From CAZFAT01 sp964517075 (lineage in GTDB: Bacteria; Acidobacteriota; Vicinamibacteria; Vicinamibacterales; SCN-69-37): a stretch of DNA of 7,452 nucleotides. Numbering within the stretch: position 1 is the first letter of the stretch; each line of letters begins with the position of its first letter. Made by a program: the position numbers and the translations under genes. A model generated the notes under the pieces. It was not told the DNA's origin and made no database searches. It saw only the letters and a list, made by a program, of their open reading frames with translations. This document shows, piece by piece, positions 1-6,607 of this stretch. Where the stretch lies: NCBI GenBank assembly GCA_964517075.1, contig CAZFAT010000121.1, positions 1-7,452 of the forward strand, written 5' to 3'.

Positions 1-2340
1 CACGCCGATTTCCTGCGTGCGCCGTCCGGCGGCGTACGCCGTGACGCCGACAATGCCGACCAGCGTCAGCGTCAAGGCAAGACCTCCGATGAGACCCAGC
101 AGGACCGTGTAATGCCGCGTGTCCTCGACGCTCTCGGCGAACCAGTCGCTGCCGGAACGGATTCGTTCCACGATGACAGGTGGACCGACGGCATGTGCTG
201 CGCGGCGCAGTTGTTCGGGCAGGCCTGCGATTGGACCATCGGACCGGACCGCAACGAATGGCGTCCGACCGAAGGCTGCCATCGAACCGGTGTCACTCGG
301 TCGTCGCATGAGGTACACGTCCGGCCGCTCATCGGTGACGAGCACGCCGCGGCTTTGGATGTCGGCGATCGTGCCGACGACGCGCCAGACGGTCTTCTTC
401 GAGCCGGTCGTGAATTCGCGCCCCACGGCCGAGCCGTCCGGGAAGAGCCTCCGAGCCGCCGTCTCGCTGAGAACCGCGGTCGCGCCGCCCTCGTCGGTGT
501 CGGCCGGCAGTCGTCCCTCGCGCGGCGGCAGGCCAATCGCCTCGAGGTAGCCGGGCGTGACGTCCTTGATGGACGCGGAGAGTCGCTGCTCGCCAGCGTA
601 GATCGACGTGTACGACCCACCGCCACTCAGCGGGACGAGACTGGTCGTGCCGGCCGCGGCGACGCCCGGGATGGCGCGCACAGCGCGGAGCAGCTCGGCA
701 AAATACAACGCCCGTGGCGTCTCAGCCGACTCGACCGGAAAGACTTCCATGGTGATGAAGGCGCGCGGATCGAATCCGACGTCAACCGAAAGCGCGCGGG
801 TGAGACTGCGAACCATGAGCCCGGCGCCGGCAAGCAGCACGAGCGCCAGCGCGACTTCGATGCCGACCAGCAACTGACCGCCGCGCCGGCTGAGCGGTGA
901 GCCGTGCCGGCGGCCGGCGTGGGCCGCCCGGACGCCGATGGACTCGGCCGACAACCGGAGCGCCGGCACGAGCCCGAACGCGACCGACGTGAGGATCGAC
1001 AGCGCCGCGCCGAATCCGAGGACCCGGAGATCGACCGCAGGCGCCGCATCGGCCGGCAGCGAGATGGGCAGGATGAGTACGAGCGTGTCGAGCAGCAGCC
1101 ACGCAATGAACACGCCGCCCAACCCGCCCGCCGCCGCGAGAACGAGGCTCTCCGTGAGCAGTTGGCGAACGAGCCGGAATCGGCCGGCGCCAATGGCCAC
1201 ACGGACGGCGAGTTCCCCCTGTCGAGAGGCGCCGCGGGCGAGCAGCAGACCGGAGACGTTGAGGCACGCGATTAGCAGCACCAGGACGACAGCGCCGGCC
1301 ACGACGCGAATCGTTCCTCGGTAGCGCGAGACCGTGTCCTCGTACAGGCTCTCGAGGACGACGGCAACGGCCGGTTGGCCGCCGGCTTCGTGGGCGAGTG
1401 ACACAGCCGTCAGTTCCTGGGCGGCTTGATCGAGCGTAAGTCCCGCCCGGAGCCGGCCGTAGGTGGGCGTCCCATCACCGCGCATCTCGCGCATCCTCGC
1501 CGTGGGCTCGAGCATCGGCACCCACACCGCAGTGGTTCGACGGAACCCGGCGGGCAGGATGCCGATGACCGTCGCCACCCGGCCATCGACGCGAATCGTG
1601 CGGCTGATGGCGTCGGGGGCGCCGCCGAGACGGCTCTGCCAGTACTCATGTCCGAGTAGGACCACGACCGGGGCGCCCACGCGCGTGTCCTCGACCGCGA
1701 TCCCACGGCCGATAACCGGCCTGGTACCGAAGACTTCCAGAAAGTCGGCCGAGACGCGACTGACCGTCAGACGCTCGGGCAGGCCGGCATCGACGACGAG
1801 CTTCCGTTCGCCAACTCGTCCTCGGCCAAGATGCGTGAAGACCTGGCTTGATGCCCGCCAGCGTTCCAGATCGACTGGCGCAGGGTCGAGGCCATGGGTC
1901 TGGCCGTCGGTGGACTGCACCTGTACGTTGATGCTCACGATTTGCTCGGCATCCGGATAGGGCACCGACCGCAGCAGCGCCGCGTCGATCACGCTGAAGA
2001 GCGCAGTCGAGGCGCCCATCGCAAGCGCGAGCGTGAGGACTGCGATGACCGTGAAGCCGCGCTCCCTGAGGAGCCTCCGCACGCCGTACCGCACATCCTG
2101 CAGGATGGTCTCCATCACCCCGCCTCCCCGGACGTCATAGCCACGGTCCTGCATGAGCCCGAGACTGCCGAAGCGGCGCGTGGCCGCCCGCCGCGCCTCG
2201 TCGTCGGACAAGCCGCCGTTCCGGTACTCGTCGGCGCGCATGTCGAGGTGGAACTGCATCTCCTCTCGGATCTCGCCGGCGACGACGTCGCGCCGGACGA
2301 GGGCGCGCAGTCGGGCCAAGAGGAGGCGGAAGACGCGCAT
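1..2340 (-). CDS. ADOP-family ABC transporter permease (MacB/FtsX type), C-terminus cut by window edge
   Basis: I read 780 uninterrupted codons from the ATG at 2340 to the window edge. Residues 27-60 form the N-terminal helical region typical of these permeases (EMQFHLDM...DEARRAATRRFG). A membrane segment follows at about 96-116 (TLALAMGASTALFSVIDA). Residues 117-340 are a MacB-like periplasmic domain. An FtsX-type membrane block spans about 343-460, with VLVLLIACLNVSGLLLARG and the cytoplasmic turn RQGELAVRVAIGAGR. A second half repeats the pattern: a membrane segment near 489-511, an outer domain to about 740, and a segment at about 745-770 leading into GRRTQEIGV, where the window ends. 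Roughly 90-100 residues of the last FtsX block should be missing. The family has two permease halves and usually no ATPase gene alongside; none is visible here. The substrate is unknown; relatives of MacB act in export of peptides, drugs or lipids. The start lies 3 bases after the padR stop, with only a weak GAG-type ribosome site. Confidence 0.93.
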   Translation of the reverse strand, partial: MRVFRLLLARLRALVRRDVVAGEIREEMQFHLDMRADEYRNGGLSDDEARRAATRRFGSLGLMQDRGYDVRGGGVMETILQDVRYGVRRLLRERGFTVIAVLTLALAMGASTALFSVIDAALLRSVPYPDAEQIVSINVQVQSTDGQTHGLDPAPVDLERWRASSQVFTHLGRGRVGERKLVVDAGLPERLTVSRVSADFLEVFGTRPVIGRGIAVEDTRVGAPVVVLLGHEYWQSRLGGAPDAISRTIRVDGRVATVIGILPAGFRRTTAVWVPMLEPTARMREMRGDGTPTYGRLRAGLTLDQAAQELTAVSLAHEAGGQPAVAVVLESLYEDTVSRYRGTIRVVAGAVVLVLLIACLNVSGLLLARGASRQGELAVRVAIGAGRFRLVRQLLTESLVLAAAGGLGGVFIAWLLLDTLVLILPISLPADAAPAVDLRVLGFGAALSILTSVAFGLVPALRLSAESIGVRAAHAGRRHGSPLSRRGGQLLVGIEVALALVLLAGAGLMVRSLTRALSVDVGFDPRAFITMEVFPVESAETPRALYFAELLRAVRAIPGVAAAGTTSLVPLSGGGSYTSIYAGEQRLSASIKDVTPGYLEAIGLPPREGRLPADTDEGGATAVLSETAARRLFPDGSAVGREFTTGSKKTVWRVVGTIADIQSRGVLVTDERPDVYLMRRPSDTGSMAAFGRTPFVAVRSDGPIAGLPEQLRRAAHAVGPPVIVERIRSGSDWFAESVEDTRHYTVLLGLIGGLALTLTLVGIVGVTAYAAGRRTQEIGV

Positions 2341-2343
2341 GGC

Positions 2344-2673
2344 TCAGCTCGACAAGACGCTGGAGACGGCAGTGGTCAGTCGCTGCCAGCTTGCCGTCTC
2401 GGCGGCAAGCTGCGTGCGCCCGGTTCGGGTCAGCTTGTAGAACCGCGCGCGGCGTCCGGTGTCCGTGACGGCCCACTCGGACGACAGCCACCCGCGCGCC
2501 TCCATGCGGTAGAGCGCGGGGTAGAGCGATCCTTCTTCGACCTGCAGGACCGCTTGTGACAGTTGCCCGAGGCGCAACGCAATCGCGTAGCCGTGCAGCG
2601 GTCCGGACTGCAGCGTCTTGAGCACGAGCATGTCCAGGGTGCCGTGCAGCTGATCGCTATTGGTCCGAGGCAT
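2344..2673 (-). CDS. PadR-family transcriptional regulator (acidobacterial ADOP-associated type)
   Basis: This is a 109-residue winged-helix DNA-binding protein, expected to act as a cytoplasmic dimer and to repress its own transcription unit. The fold shows as GTLDMLVLKTLQSGPLHGYA (11-30, first helices), VLQVEEGSLYPALYRMEARG (42-61, recognition helix region) and the wing RRARFYKLTRTGRTQL (74-89). A C-terminal helix (90-107) would form the dimer arm. The combination LQVEEGSLYPAL and AAETASWQRL is characteristic of the PadR subgroup that precedes ADOP permease genes in Acidobacteria. The ATG at 2673 follows an AGGGAG ribosome site (2678-2683 on the minus strand), which supports this start. The ADOP gene begins 3 bases after the TGA, so the two are almost surely cotranscribed and probably translationally coupled. 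The effector is unknown. Confidence 0.95.
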   Translation of the reverse strand: MPRTNSDQLHGTLDMLVLKTLQSGPLHGYAIALRLGQLSQAVLQVEEGSLYPALYRMEARGWLSSEWAVTDTGRRARFYKLTRTGRTQLAAETASWQRLTTAVSSVLSS

Positions 2674-2684
2674 GCGTCTCCCTG

Positions 2685-2709
2685 AGAGTGACTAACGGTT
2701 AGACAGTCT
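2685..2709. promoter_or_regulatory. Imperfect dyad upstream of padR, candidate operator
   Basis: A 25-base inverted repeat is centred on 2697. Its arms are AGAGTGACTAAC (2685-2696) and GTTAGACAGTCT (2698-2709), and 10 of 12 positions are complementary. It lies between the padR ribosome site and the candidate -10 hexamer, and overlaps that hexamer. PadR proteins commonly bind dyads over their own promoter, so autoregulation is the natural reading. The dyad is seen directly; its binding by this PadR is inferred. Confidence 0.5.
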
Positions 2710-2733
2710 ATGCCTATCTGATGGGCGGGGCAA
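2705..2733 (-). promoter_or_regulatory. Candidate sigma-70-type promoter for padR-ADOP
   Basis: On the minus strand a TTGCCC hexamer (2733-2728) is separated by exactly 17 bases from TAGACT (2710-2705). Each matches 4 of 6 consensus positions. The predicted start of transcription falls near 2698, about 25 bases before the padR ATG and inside the dyad. In GC-rich DNA such matches can arise by chance, so spacing, position and overlap with the dyad are the main support. Confidence 0.4.
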
Positions 2734-2920
2734 GCGCTTCGCGGAGCACGGCGGGCCGGCGGCCAGACGCGACACGAAGACGTCATCGGTCGGGAAGAGG
2801 TGAGTCGGACTGCGGCGGCTGGCGGCGCTCACGCAGCGCGGGGGACGGACGCCGTGACGGAGCCGAACCAAGCGACGCGATACGCGTCAGGTCGAAACGG
2901 CCCGGAGGAAGCGAGTGGTT
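2734..2920. other. Non-coding spacer between rpsT and the padR promoter
   Basis: I see no credible gene here. Open frames across it are Arg/Gly/Ser-rich and resemble no family. The only local structure of note is a 6-bp perfect dyad, GACGCG-ATA-CGCGTC (2874-2888), about 45-60 bases downstream of the rpsT stop. It has no following T run on either strand. Confidence 0.5.
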
Positions 2921-2945
2921 CGAAACGCGCGCTACGCGCTTTTCG
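2921..2945 (-). terminator. Hairpin spanning the rpsT stop codon, possible 3'-end or terminator structure
   Basis: Bases 2921-2931 and 2935-2945 pair at 10 of 11 positions; the single mismatch is 2926/2940. The three-base loop 2932-2934 is exactly the rpsT TAG. On the transcript the distal arm ends in UUUCG with no further U run, so this is not a classic intrinsic terminator. It could instead be an RNA 3'-end stabiliser. Part of the symmetry may come from the Arg/Lys-rich GCGCG codons at the end of rpsT. Confidence 0.3.
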
Positions 2946-3201
2946 CGCGCACGCGCTTGGCGAGGCGCGACTTGTAGCGGCCGGCGGCGTTGTCGTGGAT
3001 GATGCCCTTCGCCGACAGCTTGTCGATCATGGAGAACGTGTCGCCCAGGGCGGCCTTGGCGCGGTCGATCTCGCCGGCGTCGATGGCGCTACGGATCGCC
3101 TTTAGCCCCGTCCGGAGCCGCGATCGCAGATTGCGGTTGTGCGCGGTCCGCTTCACCGTCTGCCGGTGCGCCTTCATCGCCGATGCATGTCGAGTCGCCA
3201 C
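2932..3201 (-). CDS. rpsT: Small ribosomal subunit protein S20 (bS20)
   Basis: The product is 89 residues, the usual length for S20, which binds 16S rRNA early in assembly of the 30S subunit. The N-terminus MATRHASAMKAHRQTVKR matches the family pattern of a short start followed by a basic helix (SALKxHRQxxKR). HNRNLRSRLRTGLKAIRSAI (21-40), the acidic hinge DAGEID (41-46), SMIDKLSAKGIIHDNAAGRY (57-76) and KSRLAKRVRA (77-86) complete the three-helix fold. I start at the GTG at 3201, because this gives the family N-terminus and an AGGA ribosome site 8 bases upstream. An in-frame TTG at 3225 would add eight residues that do not resemble S20. The gene appears monocistronic, with its own likely promoter near 3270. 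S20 represses its own translation in enterobacteria; nothing here shows whether this one does. Confidence 0.97.
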   Translation of the reverse strand: MATRHASAMKAHRQTVKRTAHNRNLRSRLRTGLKAIRSAIDAGEIDRAKAALGDTFSMIDKLSAKGIIHDNAAGRYKSRLAKRVRAKSA

Positions 3202-3266
3202 GTTCGAAGTCCTCGCTGGGCGCAAACAGGCCAGAATCGGCCGGTTTCAGGCGCCGGAAACAGTGA

Positions 3267-3295
3267 AGTATAACACGCGACTCCGCGGGGCTGAA
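3267..3295 (-). promoter_or_regulatory. rpsT: Candidate rpsT promoter
   Basis: TATACT (minus strand 3272-3267) matches the -10 consensus at 5 of 6 positions, in a locally AT-richer stretch. A weak -35, TTCAGC, lies 17 bases upstream (3295-3290). The start would be near 3260, giving a leader of about 60 bases. The -35 falls in the centre and inner arms of the GC-rich palindrome at 3283-3304. Confidence 0.45.
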
Positions 3296-3335
3296 GCCCC
3301 GCGGCGACGGATCACAGCAGCCCCGCGGCGACGGA
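3283..3335. repeat. GC-rich extragenic palindrome with duplicated right arm
   Basis: CCGCGGGGCT (3283-3292) and AGCCCCGCGG (3295-3304) are perfect reverse complements with two bases between them. A 17-base stretch beginning with the right arm, AGCCCCGCGGCGACGGA (3295-3311), recurs exactly at 3319-3335 after a 7-base spacer. The structure looks like the REP-like palindromes scattered between genes in many bacteria. Whether it is multicopy in this genome cannot be seen from one window. Confidence 0.6.
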
Positions 3336-3363
3336 CACCTCGACGTGCGCGGCTCCCCGTCCG

Positions 3364-3434
3364 CCAATCATCAATCGGTCAATCCTCAATCCCAAGTTCA
3401 ATCATCAATGACGCGATCCTCAAATCATCAATGC
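3364..3434. repeat. Degenerate heptamer repeat tract (unit TCAATCN)
   Basis: On the plus strand the unit TCAATCN recurs with a 7-base step in pairs: 3364-3377 (the first copy reads CCAATCA), 3379-3392, 3398-3411, and 3420-3434 with one inserted A. The pairs are separated by 1, 5 and 8 bases. The tract is strikingly poorer in G and C than its surroundings. It lies just beyond the stop of the S4-domain gene (3443) and far upstream of rpsT, and codes for nothing recognisable. Confidence 0.65.
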
Positions 3435-3442
3435 AGAGTCCA

Positions 3443-3850
3443 TTAACCCTGGCCGCCAGACTCCTTTTCGCGCCGCAGCCGCCGGCGCTCCCGGCGTTCG
3501 GGCGCGCCCAGGTCGGGGCGGGTGGGGCGGCGGGCCAGGCGAATCAGGTCCAGGAGCGCCTGCTCCTCGGGGGATGGTGGCGGGGTCGTGTCCTCGTACA
3601 GCTTGCGCGCCTCGGCTTTGGGGATGTGCCGCTCGGTGACGCCCCGCACCACGACCTGCTGCCGCCGCCCGCCCGGCCGCGTAATCGTCAGCACGTCGCC
3701 GGGCCGTACGTTGCGGTTGGGCCGCGCCGCCTGCCCGTTCACGTTGACTTTGCCGCCGTGGCAGGCGCGTTGCGCCTCGGAGCGGGTGCGGAAGAGGCAC
3801 GCGACGTCCAGCCAGACGTCGAGGCGCGTCGACAGCGGAGCGTCCGTCAT
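3443..3850 (-). CDS. S4-domain RNA-binding protein, Hsp15 (HslR) family
   Basis: The product is 135 residues and highly basic. An S4 RNA-binding domain occupies about 8-65: TRLDVWLDVACLFRTRSEAQ (8-27), RACHGGKVNVNGQAARPNRN (28-47), then VRPGDVLTITRPGGRRQQVV (48-67). The segment VTERHIPKAEARKLYEDTTP (71-90) corresponds to the post-S4 region of Hsp15 proteins. The tail (104-129) is rich in Arg and Lys. Hsp15 binds 50S subunits carrying a stalled nascent chain and helps to recycle them; a ribosome-related role fits the alaS and rpsT neighbours. The ATG at 3850 has no clear Shine-Dalgarno sequence; the DNA just upstream is a heptamer repeat. The usual RLDKWLW motif reads RLDVWLD here. Specific function within the S4 group is less certain than the domain. 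Confidence 0.92.
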   Translation of the reverse strand: MTDAPLSTRLDVWLDVACLFRTRSEAQRACHGGKVNVNGQAARPNRNVRPGDVLTITRPGGRRQQVVVRGVTERHIPKAEARKLYEDTTPPPSPEEQALLDLIRLARRPTRPDLGAPERRERRRLRREKESGGQG

Positions 3851-3860
3851 GGTTCGGCAA

Positions 3861-3895
3861 TTCTGACTTCTAACTTCTGGCTTCGAACTTCCAAC
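3861..3895. repeat. Five tandem degenerate heptamers (consensus TTCTAAC)
   Basis: The plus strand reads TTCTGAC, TTCTAAC, TTCTGGC, TTCGAAC, TTCCAAC in perfect 7-base register from 3861 to 3895. On the transcribed (minus) strand this is a purine-rich GTTAGAA-like series. It fills most of the 54-base gap between the alaS stop and the S4-gene start, ending 10 bases before that ATG, so it would lie in the 5' leader of the S4 gene. Confidence 0.75.
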
Positions 3896-3904
3896 TTGCC
3901 AGCG

Positions 3905-6598
3905 TCAGCTCCCAAGCGCCTGGGTCACCAGTTCCCGAGCCTTGACGAGCAAGTCGTCGATCTTCGACGCGTCGCGCCCGCCAGCCTCCGCGAAGTCGGC
4001 GCGACCGCCGCCGCCGCCGCCGACGATGGGTGCGAGCTGCTTGACGAGCTGGCCGGCCTTCAGCCGGTCTGTCAGATCCGGGGTGACCGAGACCAGCAAC
4101 TGCACCTTGCCGTCCTGTTCGGCGGCCAGCACGACGACGCCGCGCTTCAGTCGATCGCGCAGGGAATCGGACAGCCCACGCAAGGCGTCGCGCTCGAGCC
4201 CGGTGACGCGGCGTGCCACCAGCCGCGCGTCGCCAATCGACACCGAGTCGTCCTGTGCCGCACCGCCGCCGCCCATGGCCGCCTTCAGTCGAAGCTGGGC
4301 ATTCTCGCGCGCGAGCCGCTTGGTCTCGGCCTGCAGCTTCGCCACGGCCGCGGCCGCCTCCGCCTCGCTGACACCGAGCACGGACAGCGTCCGTTCCAGT
4401 GTCCCGAGCCGGTGCTGGACGTAGTCCACCGCCCCGCCGCCGGTCAGCGCCTCGATGCGCCGGACGCCCGCGCCGACGCTGCTTTCCTCCGTGACGACGA
4501 ACGGCCCGATGTCACCCGTGGCGCGGACGTGCGTGCCGCCGCACAGCTCCACGCTGATGCCGGGCACGGTGACGACCCGGACACGATCGCCGTACTTTTC
4601 ACCGAAGAGCGCCATCGCGCCGCCCTTGATGGCTTCCTCGGTGGACCGTTCCTCCGTCTGGACGGGCCGGTTGAGAAAGACGTGTTCGTTCACCGCCCGC
4701 TCAATCTCGCGGCGGTCATCGTCGGTCAACGCCTGGAAGTGCGCGAAGTCGAAGCGCAGCCGGTCCGGCGCGACGAGCGAGCCAGCCTGGCGCACGTGCG
4801 TGCCGAGCCGTTGGCGTAGGGCGGCGTGGAGCAGATGCGTGGCGGTGTGATTACGGCGCGTGGCCGCACGCGCTGCCTCGTCGACTTCGGCTCGGACCGT
4901 GTCGCCGGCGGCCAGCCGCGCGGACGTCGTCACCTGATGAACGCGGGGACCGCCAGCCGCGAGCCTCGACATCGCGGTGACCTCCGCCACGGGTGAGCCG
5001 CTCGCCACCAGACGGCCGCGGTCGGAGACCTGACCGCCCGCCTCGACGTAGAACGGCGTGCGATCGAGCACGACAAAGCCGTCCTGGCCCGGCTCGAGCC
5101 GATCGACCTGGGATCGGCGCGCGTCGAAGACCGCCACGACCCGCGCGTCGTTCACAGCCGTCGAGTCATAGCCGGCAAAGCGGTCGGGGGTCGACTCGGT
5201 GCGGGTGCGTTCGGCGTCGCTCGTGTGCGCGAAGCCGGCGGCCTTCTTCGTCTCGAACGCACTGCCGGCGCGTGCCCGCTCGCGCTGCGCCTCCATCGCC
5301 TCCGCATACGCGCGGCGATCGACGGCCAGACCCCGCTGTCCGGCGAGGTCCTCGACGAAATCCAGCGGGACGCCCAGCGAATCGTAGAGGCGAAAGACTT
5401 CGACGCCCGGAACGGCCGTCGTCCCCGCGGCCACCGTGCGGTCGAGCAGATCCTCGATCCGCGGCAAGCCCGCCGTCAGCACGGCGTCGAACCGTTCTTC
5501 TTCCGAGCGGACGACACGGACGATGTTCTCGTGCTCGCGTGGGAGCTCGGGGTACGCGTCCCCCATTTCACTGACAACGACCGCGACGAGCGTGTGAAGG
5601 ACGGGCGCGCTGAAGCCCAGCTTCTTGCCGTGACGCATGGCACGCCGCATGATCTTCCGCAGAACGTAACCGCGCCACTCGTTCGACGGGAGGACACCGT
5701 CGGCAATGAGGAACGTCATGGCCCGCAGGTGGTCCGCGACCACCCGCATCGAGACATCCGGGTGGTCGGCAACGTCGATGGTGGCCGTGTAGCGACGCCC
5801 CGCGTGTTCCGCGATGGCCCCGAGAATCGGCGCGAACAAGTCCGTGTCGTAGGTGGCAATCTTGCCCTGCATGACGGCCGCCATGCGCTCGAAGCCCATG
5901 CCGGTGTCGATGGAGGGCGCCGGCAGCGGCCGGAGCGTACCGTCCTCCTGCCTGTCGAACTCCATGAACACGTTGTTCCAGATCTCGACGTAGCGGTCGC
6001 AACTGCACTCGAGGCCGCGGCAGGCCGGCTCGGGACAGGGGATGTCGTTGCCGCGGAAGTAGTGGATCTCCGAGCACCGGCCGCATGGGCCCGTGTCGCC
6101 CATCTGCCAGAAGTTCTCTTCGGCTCCCAGTTCCGTAATTCTCGACGCTGGCACGAACCTGGCCCAGATGGCTGCCGCCTCGTCATCCCGTGCCACGCTC
6201 CCTTCGCCGCGGAAGATGGTGGGAAACAGCCGGTCGGCGGGCAGCTTCCACTCGCCGGTCAGCAGCTCCCAGGCCATGGGGATCGCCTCGGCCTTGAAGT
6301 AGTCGCCGAACGAGAAGTTGCCCAGCATCTCGAAGAACGTGTGGTGGCGGAGCGACGGCCCGACGTTGTCGAGGTCGTTGTGCTTGCCGCTCACGCGCAT
6401 GACCTTCTGCGCGGTCGTGGCGCGCCGGTACTCGCGGCGCTCCTTGCCCAGAAACAGGTCCTTGAACTGGTTCATCCCCGCGTTGGTGAACAGCAGCGTG
6501 GGATCGTCGGCCGGGACGAGCGGCGACGACGGCACGATGCGGTGACCGTGCCGGGCGAAATAGTCGAGGAAGCTCCGGCGGAGGTCCCTGGCCGTCAT
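3905..6598 (-). CDS. alaS: Alanyl-tRNA synthetase
   Basis: The product is 897 residues, full length for a bacterial AlaRS, which charges tRNA-Ala and hydrolyses Ser/Gly mischarges. The class II catalytic core holds PSSPLVPADDPTLLFTNAGM (23-42), SGKHNDLDNVG (70-80), RHHTFFEMLGNFSFGDYFK (84-102), EIWNNVFMEF (205-214) and SIDTGMGFERMAAVMQGK (229-246). The editing domain has the four zinc ligands H584 and H588 (HTATH), C686 and H690 (CGGTH). A heptad-like helix (about 741-772) joins to the C-Ala domain, which ends in a glycine run (860-865) and RADFAEAGGRD. Six of the seven cysteines cluster at 172-200, suggesting an extra metal site. The start at 6598 gives the family N-terminus, but I see no ribosome site before it. 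recX ends 67 bases upstream. Confidence 0.99.
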   Translation of the reverse strand: MTARDLRRSFLDYFARHGHRIVPSSPLVPADDPTLLFTNAGMNQFKDLFLGKERREYRRATTAQKVMRVSGKHNDLDNVGPSLRHHTFFEMLGNFSFGDYFKAEAIPMAWELLTGEWKLPADRLFPTIFRGEGSVARDDEAAAIWARFVPASRITELGAEENFWQMGDTGPCGRCSEIHYFRGNDIPCPEPACRGLECSCDRYVEIWNNVFMEFDRQEDGTLRPLPAPSIDTGMGFERMAAVMQGKIATYDTDLFAPILGAIAEHAGRRYTATIDVADHPDVSMRVVADHLRAMTFLIADGVLPSNEWRGYVLRKIMRRAMRHGKKLGFSAPVLHTLVAVVVSEMGDAYPELPREHENIVRVVRSEEERFDAVLTAGLPRIEDLLDRTVAAGTTAVPGVEVFRLYDSLGVPLDFVEDLAGQRGLAVDRRAYAEAMEAQRERARAGSAFETKKAAGFAHTSDAERTRTESTPDRFAGYDSTAVNDARVVAVFDARRSQVDRLEPGQDGFVVLDRTPFYVEAGGQVSDRGRLVASGSPVAEVTAMSRLAAGGPRVHQVTTSARLAAGDTVRAEVDEAARAATRRNHTATHLLHAALRQRLGTHVRQAGSLVAPDRLRFDFAHFQALTDDDRREIERAVNEHVFLNRPVQTEERSTEEAIKGGAMALFGEKYGDRVRVVTVPGISVELCGGTHVRATGDIGPFVVTEESSVGAGVRRIEALTGGGAVDYVQHRLGTLERTLSVLGVSEAEAAAAVAKLQAETKRLARENAQLRLKAAMGGGGAAQDDSVSIGDARLVARRVTGLERDALRGLSDSLRDRLKRGVVVLAAEQDGKVQLLVSVTPDLTDRLKAGQLVKQLAPIVGGGGGGRADFAEAGGRDASKIDDLLVKARELVTQALGS

Positions 6599-6607
6599 GA
6601 ACCGATG

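Noticed and set aside
112..900. A plus-strand open frame opposite the ADOP permease
   Set aside because: The minus strand gives a continuous 780-codon permease with clear family motifs; this frame is its complement.
2721..3002. Small Arg-rich plus-strand frame in the rpsT-padR gap
   Set aside because: It overlaps the rpsT 3' end, has no convincing ribosome site or family resemblance, and its composition reflects GC-rich spacer DNA.
3202..3225. A longer rpsT starting at the TTG at 3225
   Set aside because: The eight added residues do not match S20, and this start would place the AGGA ribosome site inside the gene.
3364..3434. CRISPR-like array
   Set aside because: Units are 7 bases with spacers of only 0-8 bases and no cas gene nearby, so it is a short tandem repeat, not a CRISPR.
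2990..4819. A plus-strand open frame of 609 codons
   Set aside because: It runs antisense across rpsT, the heptamer tracts, the S4 gene and the end of alaS. Its product has no family signature and reads straight through repeats. It is a shadow frame of GC-rich coding DNA.
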